64,000 bases of DNA from Beaufortia kweichowensis (lineage: Eukaryota; Chordata; Actinopteri; Cypriniformes; Gastromyzontidae). Shown here piece by piece: positions 32,825-42,840 of this stretch. The translations under genes and the position numbers were made by a program. The stretch lies in contig CM032808.1 of NCBI GenBank assembly GCA_019155185.1, forward strand, positions 4,575,255 through 4,639,254, in the 5' to 3' direction. Below the pieces are notes generated by a model. That model made no database searches. It saw nothing but the letters and a program-made list of their open reading frames with translations, and was not told the DNA's origin. How positions within the stretch are numbered: the first letter of the stretch is position 1; the number at the start of each line of letters is the position of its first letter.

Positions 32825-34398
32825 TGTAGTGAACAGCACTCCAGAAGGCATTTCAGGTCCCAACTTTACAAGCAGGGTCCCTCTTTAATGTAAACTAAGG
32901 ACCAGTGTCATCAGATAAGGCTACCAGAGAAACTGCCAGACACAATCTATAGGGCAGCCTTATCATCAAACTAAAACCCTCACCCAAAGATCCAGGCCAC
33001 GCCTGGCCATAAAACTCCTCAGGACCTCCACATGTGGCGGGTAATTAACCGGCCATGCGGCAGCTTTGGCTAAAACAAAGGACACATCTCTACATTCCTT
33101 AATTTATAAAAATGGACACAAACATATTGGACATATCACATATTCATTCTGTACTCTCTGAGAACATACTTTGTAATAGTCATTTGTGTTAAATACGAAA
33201 GTTATTAACGAAGGAAGCATAACAGATCACCCGTTCTGAGTTTTCTGGCCTGTGTGCTAGGAAGCATAACAGATCAACCGTTCTGAGTTTCCAGGCTGTG
33301 TGCTGGGAAGCATAACAGATCAACCGTTCTGAGTTTCCGGGAAGGAAGCATAACAGATCACCCGTTCTGAGTTTTCTGGCTGTTGTGCTAGGAAGCATAA
33401 CAGATCACCCGTTCTGAGTTTTCTGGCTGTTGTGCTAGGAAGCATAACAGATCACCCAGTTCTGAGTTTCCAGGCTGTGTGCTGGGAAGCATAACAGCAA
33501 CACCCGTTCTGAGTTTTCTGGCTGTTGTGCTAGGAAGCATAACAGATCACCGGTTCTGAGTTTTTTGGCTGTTGTGCTAGGAAGCATAACAGATCACCCG
33601 TTCTGAGTTTCCGGCCGTGGTGCTAGGAAGCATAACAGATCACCCAGTTCTGAGTCTCCCCGCAAGGACTGAAATAGAGAAACCACGTTCAGAGTCTGCT
33701 GTCCAGAAAGGCAATCACAAACGTCTACAACAAGGTTAAGCCCAGGAGGGCAACCTTACTTCCAGGTACCTTCATCTGCGTGTTCCAGATCGTCAAGGAC
33801 CTTCCGCACCAGCTTCAGGGCCTCATCTGCGTGTTCCAGATCGCCAGGACCCTTTTGGTGCTCCAGGAGATTAGCATCCCACAGCACTTCGTGTTCAAGG
33901 CTGTTAAACTGATTCAGACTCCTTCACCACTGCAACAAGGCCCAGCCTCACCAGTGGAAGACGTCACCACCCTCGGACTGCTCACGTGAACGTAAATATC
34001 ACTTACCAAACCTCTTTCTAGAGACCTTGGCATTAGTGTACTCTTTCAGTTCATTTCAGTTTATACCTTAGTTACCTGCATTCTTTTCATTCTTTACACT
34101 CAACCTTACTATCCTTAAGCTCTTTTAGTAGTGTGTTAGTTAATCTTGAATGTCTTTTGTAAATAAATCCTTTTTTATTACAATTGTGTCTTCCTTGTGT
34201 TGATAATACAGTAAAAGGCTCTACAAGTTAGCACGAATCTCACGAAATCCTTCAGATACCCCAGGTGATTTACTCCCTCCACTTTACATAATTTTTCTTA
34301 TCATATTATTTATGATTTATGTTGGATTTATTCCAACAAATGTTGAGGTGGAATTCCTCAGCTGGTGCCCCGAGTTAAAAGGAGGGAGAGGTCATCTG

Positions 34399-34429
<31 letters not shown>

Positions 34430-34547
34430 AAGTGACGTGGGGTCAAGTCTCACTAACACCTCTAGTGTCCTGTGTGAGGCGTACTATTAATTGGTGCCCC
34501 ATGTGAGGATCACTACATAATTGGTGCCCCGTGTGAGGATCACTACA
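32825..34547 (+). mobile_element. Solo LTR, 1.72 kb, with internal 47-bp repeat array
   Basis: The ends are TGTAGTGA and TCACTACA, a perfect 8-bp inverted repeat, flanked by CATT on both sides (32821-32824 and 34548-34551), a 4-bp target duplication. The uninterrupted L2 at 43160-43175 has a single CATT. An AATAAA at 34162-34167 suits plus orientation. Internal features are a 47-bp tandem array (33208-33665), an internal duplication of 'catctgcgtgttccagatcg', a CA microsatellite near 34398-34425, and a duplicated 30-bp end with 'aattggtgcccc'. No gag, pol or env is present. A second, inverted copy is at 40531-42090. Confidence 0.9.
33208..33665. repeat. 47-bp tandem repeat array, about 10 units
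   Basis: Units start 'ggaagcataacagatcaccc' and continue 'gttctgagttttctggctgt' 'tgtgcta'. Starts lie near 33211, 33260, 33306, 33345, 33391, 33437, 33484, 33531, 33578 and 33625. Spacing varies from 38 to 49 bp. The inverted LTR copy at 40531-42090 keeps only one full unit and a partial one (about 41315-41385). It sits in the U3-like part of the LTR. Confidence 0.95.
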
Positions 34548-34551
34548 CATT

Positions 34552-35485
34552 TCTTAGTAATCTACCTGAATTACCTCCATTGCCTAGCATATGTGATAAC
34601 TTAGAAGATCTTGATTATATTACAGAAAATATTAACTCTGTCTTTTCTGGAACACTAAATACGGTTGCTCCCCTGCGCCTAAAGGAAATTCAAGATAAAA
34701 GTCCAACTCTGTGGTATAATCAGAACACGCATGCACTAAAAAGGGCTGCCCGTAAAATGGAACGCACCTTTAAGAAAACAAAACTAGAGGTATTCCGCAT
34801 AGCTTGGAAGGATAGTTTCTCAAAATTCAGAAAAGCCTTAAAAAACTCTAGATCTGCCTACTTTGCGTCATTAATAGAAGAAAATCAACACAATGCAAAA
34901 ACTTTATTTAACACAGTGGCTAACTTAACAAAAAATAAATCATCACCATCCTCAGATGCCGACTATCAACATAGTAGTGATGAATTTATGAATTTCTTTA
35001 AAAATGAAATTGATAATATTAGAGAAAAGATTATAACTATGCAACCAGAGGTTATATTCCCAGAACAGCAACTGAGCAACTACAATTATTCTCAACCATA
35101 GAAAAGGATGAACTGTTTAAGATAATTAAATCATCTAAATCAGCAATGTGCATAATAGATCCAATCCCTACTACCTTATTAAAAGAGATGCTGCCTGAAA
35201 TAATAGACCCTATGCTTAGTATTATAAACTCATCTCTAACGTTAGGATATGTCCCTAAAGCATATAAGCTGGCTGTTATTGTGCCTACTATTAAAAAACC
35301 ACAACTTGATCCTAGAGACTTAGCAAACTATAGACCTATATCGAATATACCTTTCACTTGAAAAGGTTGTTTTATCACAGCTATGCTCCTACCTCCATAG
35401 GAATGGAATCTATGAGGAATTCCAGTCGGGATTTAGAGCCCATCACAGTACAGAGATTGCTCTGATCAGAGTTACAAATGATTTG
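34552..35485 (+). pseudogene. L2-type LINE ORF2, linker and RT start
   Basis: The sequence resumes after the solo LTR. The frame 34580-35101 holds the region between endonuclease and RT (KRAARKMERTFKKTKLEVF, RSAYFASLIEENQHN). A frameshift near 35100 leads to the RT start in another frame: IIDPIPTTLLKEMLPEIID, IINSSLTLGYVPKAYKLA and DLANYRPISNIPF. Stops follow and the copy ends near 35485 within RT, just after 'RAHHSTEIALIRV'. The catalytic FADD-type motif is not reached. It is 3' truncated, with another L2 start directly behind it. Confidence 0.88.
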
Positions 35486-35847
35486 CTCTTGCAAGAGTAA
35501 TTTAATAAATGTTCAACAAATGAAAAACAAACAAAATCCAGATAAACAATTAATATGCCTTGGCATGCTAAATATTAGATCACTCACTAATAAAGCACTT
35601 TTTGTTAATGATATGATCACAGATTGTGAATTAGATGTGCTTTTTCTAACAGAAACATGGCTGAAACCAGATGATTATATCACTTTGAATGAGTCTATTC
35701 CCCAAGACTACTGTTATAAACATGAGCCTCGTCTAAAGGGCAGAGGGGGAGATGTTGCTGCACTCTACTCTACTCTAAAGTAATAACTTTAGCATTGACC
35801 AGAAGTCTAATTTTAAATATAACTCATTTGAAACAACGGTACTTAGT
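35486..35847 (+). pseudogene. L2-type LINE ORF2 start, second copy
   Basis: The 101-codon frame (35478-35783) reads CLGMLNIRSLTNKALFVND, VLFLTETWLKPDDYITL with the catalytic Glu, and HEPRLKGRGGDVA. It is the same segment as the minus-strand piece at 236-750. It lies head to tail behind the truncated RT of the previous copy and stops at 'ggtacttag' (about 35847), where Ngaro-like sequence starts. The family sequence that should follow ('gtcatctaatgt') is found instead at 32396 just after the Gmr1-like LTR. Confidence 0.87.
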
Positions 35848-36420
35848 TAATCGGTAATCGCCGAGCTCGCGTTATCTTACGGGGGCTCACACTTCTACAC
35901 CTACCACAGGCTGTTTTCGGCCAAATGCGCCATCCGTGTCGCCCAGTGAAACCAGTGTCTATACTGGGGGGCTCTGGAGGATTTTATCAAGGTCGCTGGT
36001 TCGCATTTACGTGGCCCCCGCAGCTGCTGAATCTGCCACAGCCACAATCCTCAGCCCTATTCGAGCTTTATCCATTAGTCGTCGCAGCCCGCTTGTGGGG
36101 TAAAGAGTGGTCTGCCACTAGCATTTTAATTTTTTGCGACAATGAGGCCACCGTGCACTGCGTTAATAAAGGTCGATCTCATTCACCCGCATTAATGCCG
36201 CTGCTACGACGTTTAATTTGGATTGCTGCTTGCGACCAATTCATTTTAACCGCCAAACACATTCCTGGTTCAAAAAACCAAATCGCTGACTCTCTCTCTC
36301 GCTTTGCCTTTCAGAAATTCAGGCTGTTGGCACCAGAGGCGGAGCCGTTCTTGACCCCAGTACCTCCCTATTCAGAGCTGATATTCCCATAAACCATCCC
36401 CTTAAGCACCTTCTCGAAGC
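35848..36420 (+). pseudogene. Ngaro/DIRS-like RNase H
   Basis: The frame 35925-36392 contains FELYPLVVAARLWGKEW (Glu block), ILIFCDNEATVHCVNKGRS (Asp block) and TAKHIPGSKNQIADSLSRF (last Asp). These match the RNase H of tyrosine-recombinase retrotransposons. The first Asp block is degraded, so the 5' side is lost. RT is absent. It is followed in the same orientation by the recombinase at 36500-38025. The wording of the motifs is closer to Ngaro than to the DIRS copies at 18.0 kb and 63.6 kb. Confidence 0.78.
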
Positions 36421-36499
36421 CTCCCTTAAATCGTCTCCCCCAGGACCCTCCATTCTTACCTGACTGCATGAAACTGCTTTAAAGCGTTTCACATCATCC

Positions 36500-38025
36500 A
36501 CAACCTGCCTTTTCCCTACTCGCCATCACATCATTCATCTCTCATTTCAACATTAATAAAAATCTACAAATCAGCTCTATTAAGGCCTATTTAAGCGGAG
36601 TTCAGTTTTTTCACAAACTCATATACGGCTCAGCCTCACCTCACATAGCCAATTCCCAGACATCCCTCCTCATCAAAGGCATCCAAAAGGACCAACCCCC
36701 CCGTCCAGACACTCTTAAAATTACTTACTAAAAGCATCTCCACCCTCCGCAGAGGCTACCATTCCACCCACACCGCCCGCACGCTCGATGCCATGTTTAT
36801 CTTGGCTTTTTTCGGTTTTCTCAGATGCTCTGAGCTCGCTATCACATCGAGTTTCAATTCAAACATCCACCCCACGATATCCGATTTGGCCGCTCTAGAC
36901 GACGAAACCGTCTCCTACTTTGTTTAATAACAAAGTAAGACGGACCAGATGAAGAAAGGGCACTTCATCTACATTTTCAACCTCCCAACACCCATACTCC
37001 CATATCAAACCCTCCTAGCCTACATCCAGCTCAGGAAATCCCAGACTACAGTCCCATCCGACCCCCTCTTCACCGACGACGCCAACCGACCCGTAACTCG
37101 TTTTTGGTTTCAAAAACACCTCAAGTCCGTTCTGCGCCTATCCGGCACCCCAGCCGATAACTTTTCCAGCCATTCATTTTGCATAGGCGCGGCAACCACA
37201 GCAGCCCAAAAGGGCCTCTCCCAGCACCAGATCCAGGCGCTCGGCCGCTGGTCATCAGAGGCTTTTAAAAGCTATATTCGTTCGGACCGCTCCCTCATTA
37301 AAGAAGCCCACCGAACCCTAATCGGCGACCTCCCCCTAGCACCTGCAGTACACGCCCCCGCAGGAACCTCTTCCGTTATTTTTCTACCGCAGCAGCGCAC
37401 GCTCCCGCAGGAGCCTTTTCCGTTATTTTACTGCCGCAGCAGTGCACGCGCCCACAGGAGCCTTTTCCGTTATTCTATACTGCCGCAGCAGTGCACGCGC
37501 CCACAGGAGCCTTTTCCGTTATTCTATTCTGCCGCAGCAGTGCACACTCCCGCAAGGAGCCTTTTCCGTTATTCTACTGCCGCAGCAGTGCACGCTCCCG
37601 CAGGAGCCTCTTCCGTTATTCTAAACTGCCGCAGCAGTGCACGCTCCCGCAGGAGCCTCTTCCGTTATTCTATACTGCCGCAGCAGGGCATGCTCCCGCA
37701 GGAGCCTCTTCCGTTATTCTATACTGCCGCAGCAGTGCACGCTCCCGCAGGAGCCTCTTCCGTTATCTTACCGCCGCAGTGGCACATGCGCTCTCTCCGC
37801 CATAGCATCTACTTTCTAAGCAACGCCAGCATCCCTAGCTCTTATAGCACATCATGCCCTGCAGTTTTGGGGTGCCACTTTGCCCCGCTCTGGCTGCTGT
37901 CCTGCGCTTATTGCTTTTTGGGGGGCAGCGCTCTGGGCTCGGGCAAGCGCCGAGCTCGGAGCCCTCCCCGGACAGGGGGGGATCGCTCGGGGCCCTCCCC
38001 CGGACAGCACGCCAAATACGCATAA
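36500..38025 (+). pseudogene. Ngaro-like tyrosine recombinase with repeat-derived C-terminus
   Basis: The N-terminal half is spread over frames (TLDAMFILAFFGFLRCSELA carries the first catalytic Arg near 36820). From 36949 one frame of 358 codons continues. TRFWFQKHLKSVLRLSG is followed by HSFCIGAATTAAQKGLS, where the family has His-x-x-Arg, so the second Arg is Cys here. LGRWSSEAFKSYIRSD keeps Trp and the nucleophile Tyr. After TLIGDLPLAP the frame runs through a tandem repeat (37365-37790) and on to 38025. The enzyme would integrate circular cDNA. The lost Arg and upstream stops make it inactive. Confidence 0.78.
37365..37790. repeat. Tandem repeat, unit 47-50 bp, about 9 copies
   Basis: Each unit has 'ctgccgcagcagtgcacgct' 'cccgcaggagcctcttccgt' 'tattctata'. 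'ccgttatt' occurs at 37373, 37420, 37467, 37516, 37566, 37613, 37662, 37711 and at 37760 as ccgttatc. All three forward frames stay open through most of it. It lies at the 3' end of the Ngaro-like recombinase. Ngaro elements carry split direct repeats there, but not usually such a short-unit array. Confidence 0.95.
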
Positions 38026-38039
38026 CTATTACGCTTGCT

Positions 38040-39265
38040 TATTATCTGTAAAGGTGAACTCGTGAAATAAGCAATTAAACACAACATATACAGACAGACA
38101 GTAGGGCAAATAACATTTTGCACAGTGTGCTTGAAATGCAGACAATTTGAGGTATATTACTGGTGTGCAATTGTAAAAAGGTGCAATATAATAAAGTGCA
38201 GGTGCAAAAATAGCAGCATGGTGATATATGAATGTAAACTATTTGTTCTTGTGCATATAAAAAACAATGTGCAGGTATGCTTTATGTATATAAAAAATGT
38301 ATGCATATAAATAATATTAACAGTCAGCTGGTCATTGTAGGTGTAGTGGTTATCATGTTTATGGAGTTTTATTTAGTGAGTTTAATAGTCTGATGGCCTG
38401 AGGGAAAAAGCTGTTGCTGAGTCTGGTAGTCCTGCACTGCATGCTGCGGTAGCGCTTGCCGGATGGTAGGAGGGTGAACAGGTTGTGTGCTGGGTGGGTG
38501 GGGTCTTTGGTGATATTGATGGCTCTCTTGCAGCAGCGGGACGGGTATAAGTGCAGGATGGATGGTTGGGCTGATCTGGTGATCTTCTCTGCTGTCCTCA
38601 CCACTCTTTGTGGGGCCTTCTGGTCAGCAGCTGCCATACCAGACTGAGAGGCTGCTGTGAGGATGCTGTCAATAGCACCCCTGTAAAAGGTGGTGAGTGA
38701 GAAAAGGGGAGGCCAGCTCTCCTCATCCTGCGAAGGAAGTGGAGGCATTGCTGTGCCTTCTTGACTAGGGAGGTGGTGTTGGTTGTCCATGTCAGATTGT
38801 TTGTGATATGTACCCCCAGGAACTTGGTGCTTCTCACAGACTTCACAGCACTGCCATTGATGGTGAGTGGGGGGTGTGGCATGTGTTTCTTCCTGAAGTC
38901 CACAGTTATTTAGTTATTTAGTGAGTTGTTAGTTATTGATGTCGCACCAGTTGATGAGTTGTTTAACCTCCTCTCTGTATGCCGATTCGTCATCGTCACT
39001 GATGAGGCCCACCGCTGTTGTGTCATCTGCAAACTTGATGATGTAGTTCGAATCGTGAGTGGCACAACAGTCATGTGTCAACAGTGTGAACAGCAGAGGG
39101 CTCAGCACACATCCCTGGGGGACCCCGGTGTTCATGATGGTGGTCTCTGAGAAGTTATTACCAACTCTTACTGTCTGTGGTCTGGTAAGAAAGTCCAGTA
39201 TCCAGTTGCATAGTGGGGTGCTGATGCCTATTGCACTGAGTTTATTTACCAGGTGTTGGGGGTGA
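38040..39265 (-). pseudogene. Rex/CR1-like LINE RT C-terminal part and 3' UTR
   Basis: On the minus strand the frame 38929-39396 reads NWILDFLTRPQTVRVGNN, NTGVPQGCVLSPLLFTL (motif B) and IIKFADDTTAVGLI (motif C with both Asp), then YREEVKQLINWC. The next frames give KSVRSTKFLGVHITNNLTW and, after frameshifts, QRVVRTAEKI, AHNLFTLLPSGKRYRSM and FFPQAIRLLNSL with a stop at 38359. The 3' UTR extends towards 38040. It is 5' truncated at 39265, where an opposite-strand copy of the same family begins. Inactive. Confidence 0.85.
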
Positions 39266-40195
39266 CTGTGTTGAAGAGCACCAAGTTTCTTGGCGTTCAC
39301 CTGACGGAGAACCCCACCTGGTCGCTCAACACCAGTTTCACAGCAAAAAAAGCCCAGCAGTGCCTGTACTTTTTGAAAAGACTGAGGAAAGCACATCTCC
39401 CACCCCCCATCCTCACCGTGTTCTACAGAGGGACAATCGAGAGTATCCTGAGCAGCTGCATCACTGCCTGGTTTGGAAATTGCACCGTCTCGGACCGCAA
39501 GACCCTGCAGCGGATAGTGAGAACAGCTGAAAAGATCATTGGGGTCTGTCTCCCCTCTATCACAGACATTTACACCTCACGCTGCATCCGCAAAGCCACC
39601 AGCATTGTGGATGACCCCACACACCCCTCACACACACTTTTCACCCTCCTGCCGTCTGGAAAATGAAGCATTCAGTCCCTCACGACCAGACATTGCAACA
39701 GTTTTTTCCCCCATGCCATCAGGCTTCTAAACTCAAAATAACTCACTACAAATTACACTACTGCCATTAGACTGTTTTTTTTATTATTTATTCCTTAAAT
39801 ATTTGCACTGCCACTTTACAACAATCACTACAGTCACTTTCATATTTAAACTGTGCATTGAACTGTGTATTGGTCTGCGTTACTGTCTTGTGCTGTCTGT
39901 TTGTACGTTGTGCACTTTATGTATATAGGATTTTTTGTACTTAACTGTGTATTGTGTCTGCGTTACTGTCTTGTGCTGTCTTTTGCACTTTGTGCACTTT
40001 ATGTATATAGGATTTTTTGTACTTAAACTGTGTATTGTGTCTGCATTACTGTCTTGTGCTGTCTGTTTGCACTTTGTGCACTTTATGTATATAGGGTTTT
40101 TTGTACTATAGCACCTTGATCCTGGAGAAACGTTGTTTCGTTTCACTGTGTACTTGTATATGGTTGAAATGACAATAAACTCCACTTTGACTTTG
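39266..40195 (+). pseudogene. Rex/CR1-like LINE 3' fragment, opposite orientation
   Basis: The plus frame 39253-39666 reads KSTKFLGVHLTENPTWSLNT, KAQQCLYFLKRLRKAHL, QRIVRTAEKIIGVCLPSITD and HTLFTLLPSGK, the same C-terminal domain as the minus-strand neighbour. It then has a stop, a remnant of FFPHAI in another frame and a 3' UTR ending 'aatgacaataaactccactt' 'tgactt'. The UTR holds three tandem copies of a roughly 80-bp block ('gtcttgtgctgtct' ... 'tgtatataggattttttgta'). It is a separate insertion, because it begins and ends inside minus-strand LINE sequence. Confidence 0.85.
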
Positions 40196-40530
40196 AAAGC
40201 AGTATTCCGTGCTCTCAGGTGGTGTGTAGGCTGGAATTAACATAAGAGAGATGGTCCAAGTTCTCCAGGTGGGGGTGGGGAACGGCTCTGAATGCCTGTT
40301 TAATGTTGGTGTAGACCTGGTCAAGAGTGTTCTCTCCCCTGGTCGCAAAGTTCACATATTTGTAATGTGGAAATACTGTCTTCGGGTTGGCCTGATTAAA
40401 ATCGCCAGCGATTATGTAAACAGAGTCCAGGTTAGAGTTTTGCATTGAGCTCACAGACTGATACAATGTAGTATCGTGTGTTCGCACTGGGTGGAATGTA
40501 CACAGCTGTGATGTTAATGGCTGTGAATTC
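40196..40530 (-). pseudogene. Rex/CR1-like LINE endonuclease C-terminal part
   Basis: The minus frame 40215-40487 contains VYIIAGDFNQANPKTVFPHY (catalytic Asp/Asn block), FATRGENTLDQVYTNI and LDHLSYVN, where the final Asp-His pair is shifted to Asp-His within ENLDHLS. It joins, across the solo LTR at 40531-42090, the start of ORF2 at 42095-42840. At 40195 the opposite-strand fragment interrupts it. Confidence 0.8.
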
Positions 40531-42090
40531 TGTAGTGATCTTTACATGGGGCACCAATTAATAGTACGCCTCACACAGGACCTAGAGGTGTTAGTGAGAC
40601 TTGATCCCACGTCACTTCAGGTGTGTGTGTGTGTGTGTCAGGTGACCTCTCCCTCCTTTTAACTCGGGGCACCAGCTGAGGAATTCCACCTCAACATTCT
40701 TTGGAATAATCCAACATAAATCATAAATAATATGATAAGAAAAAAAGTGGAGGGAGTAAGTCACCTGGGGTATCTGAAGGATTTCGTGAGATTCGTGCTA
40801 ACTTGTAGAGCCTTTTACTGTATTATCAACACAAGGAAGACACAATTGTAATAAAAGAGGATTTATTTACAAAAGACATACAAGAATAACTAACACACTA
40901 CTAAATGATACTAAAGAGCTAAAGGATAGTAAGGTTGAGTGTAAAGAATGAAAAGAATGCAGGTAACTAAGATATAAACTGAAATGAACTGAAAGAGTAC
41001 ACTAATGCCAAGGTCTGGTACTAATGAAAGAGGTTTGGTAAGTGATATTTACGTTCACGTGAGCAGTCCGATGGTGGCGACGTCTTCCACTGGTGAGGCT
41101 GGGCCTTGTTGCAGTGGCAAAGGAGTCTGAATCCGTTCAACAGCCTTGAACACGAAGCGCTGTGGGATGCTAATCTCCTGGAGCACCAAAAGGGTCCTGG
41201 CGATCTGGAACACGCAGATGAGGCCCTGAAGCTGGTGCGGAAGGTCCCTGAAGATCTGGAACACGCAGATGAAGGTACCTGGAAGTAAGGTTGCCCTCCT
41301 GGGCTTAACCTTGTTGCAGAAAGGCCAGAAAACTCAGAACGGTTGATCTGTTATGCTTCCTAGCACAACAGCCAGAAAACTCAGAACAAAGAATTTGTGT
41401 TGAAAGGGTACTTTTATCCCCTTTCAGATAAGGAGGAGATTGCATTTTGGCGCTTGTCCCTTGCAGGGCTGTGATTGGCTGTTGATGTCAGAGAGGGCTC
41501 ACTCATCCTTTCGCTTGTGAAGTGAATGTATTTGCATAGAGTAAAGCACAGCATTAAAACTGTGTCTTCACTGTTTTACCTATGGAATTCTCACTTCCCA
41601 AACCACTTTCAAAATACCTCTGGCTTTGTCCTGAATACAAAGAGTATAAACATGACAAAAAGATATTAAACTATCATGCATGAAATCATTCATATGTGAA
41701 TAGCATTTGTAAAACTTACGTATTTAACACAAATGACTATTACAAAGTATGTTCTCAAAGAGTACAGAATGAATATGTGATATGTCCAATATGTTTGTGT
41801 CCATTTTTATAAATTAAGGAATGTAGAGATGTGTCCTTTGTTTTAGCCAAAGCTGCCGCATGGCCAGTTAATTACGTGCCACATGTGGAGGTCCTGAGGA
41901 GTTTTATGGTCAGGCTGACCTGAATTTTTGGGTGAGGGGTTTAGTTTGATGATAAGGCTGCCCCATAGAGGGTGTCTGGCAGTTTCTCTGGTAGCCTTAT
42001 CTGATGACACTGGTCCTTAGTTTACATTAAAGAGGGACCCTGCTTGTAAAGTTCGGACCTGAAATGCCTTCTGGAGTGCTGTTCACTACA
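40531..42090 (-). mobile_element. Solo LTR, 1.56 kb, second copy
   Basis: Same element as 32825-34547 in opposite orientation. Ends are TGTAGTGA and TCACTACA with ATTC on both sides (40527-40530 and 42091-42094). It lacks most of the 47-bp array and holds only one copy of the 'ggtgcccc' end unit. It contains a segment (about 41385-41690) not obvious in copy 1. No coding region of a retroelement is present. It splits the endonuclease of a Rex/CR1-like LINE. Confidence 0.9.
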
Positions 42091-42094
42091 ATTC

Positions 42095-42840
42095 TCTTGG
42101 CATGTAGAATGGTCGGCATTTAAGTGTAAGAAATTCTATATTCTCAGAACAGTGACTTCAGATAATTACAGTATTTGTACACCAGTTGTTATTGATGAAA
42201 ATACATACATCACCTCCCCGAGATTTACCACTGAGAGCATGGCTCCTGTCCGCCCGGAATGTTGTAAGTCCGTCCACCTGAATGGCGTTGTCCGGAACGG
42301 TTATTAAGCCACGTCTCTGTGAGGATGAAGGCGCTGCAGTCTCTCACCTTTCTTTGTGTAGTTAAATCTAGTCTGAGGTAATCCATTTTGTTTTCCAGTG
42401 AACGAACGTTGGATAGCAGAACAGAGGGGAGTGCAGGTCTGTAGGGGTTAGCTTTTAGTCTGGCGCTGATACCCGCTCGACAGCCTTGCTTGCTGCGTCT
42501 AGCGCACTGTTTGCAACGCATGCTAAGTCTCTCAACCCGCTTGTGCCGCCTCCAGTGTCGGCCGGTGGCGGGAGGGAAGTCCCCTGCCTTGCAGGCCCCT
42601 GGGTCTTGCCGATGTAGAATGCCTAGCTCGCTGAGTGTTTCGCGTTCCAAAGCCAGTGTAACTCCGAAAAGATTTGTTGAAAAGTTGGAGTTTCATAGTC
42701 CGAGTAGTGAGTTTCTGTCGTAGACTATTCTCGTGCACGATTGTGGCGGTACAAACAACACATTTAACATGAAGCGCACATCGCTATCGGGAGCTGGAGT
42801 AGCCGCTGCCATACAGGGCGCCGCCATTTTGATATGAGAA
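42095..42840 (-). pseudogene. Rex/CR1-like LINE ORF2 start
   Basis: The minus frame 42225-42650 ends ORF2's leader and starts the endonuclease: LPSVLLSNVRSLENKMDYLR, then CSAFILTETWLNN with the catalytic Glu. Upstream the frame is rich in Arg and Cys and unremarkable. It continues on the other side of the solo LTR at 40196-40530. The left border near 42840 abuts an L2 fragment in plus orientation. Broken by stops and by the insertion. Confidence 0.78.

Noticed and set aside
33208..33665. Regularly spaced repeats reminiscent of a CRISPR array
   Set aside because: Units are contiguous without unique spacers, lie inside an LTR and the genome is eukaryotic.
37365..37790. Repeat-containing protein with Ser-Arg-Ser-Leu-Phe-Arg-Tyr units
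   Set aside because: All three forward frames are open because the repeat lacks stops, and unit length is not constant modulo 3. I see no evidence for a selected frame beyond the recombinase.
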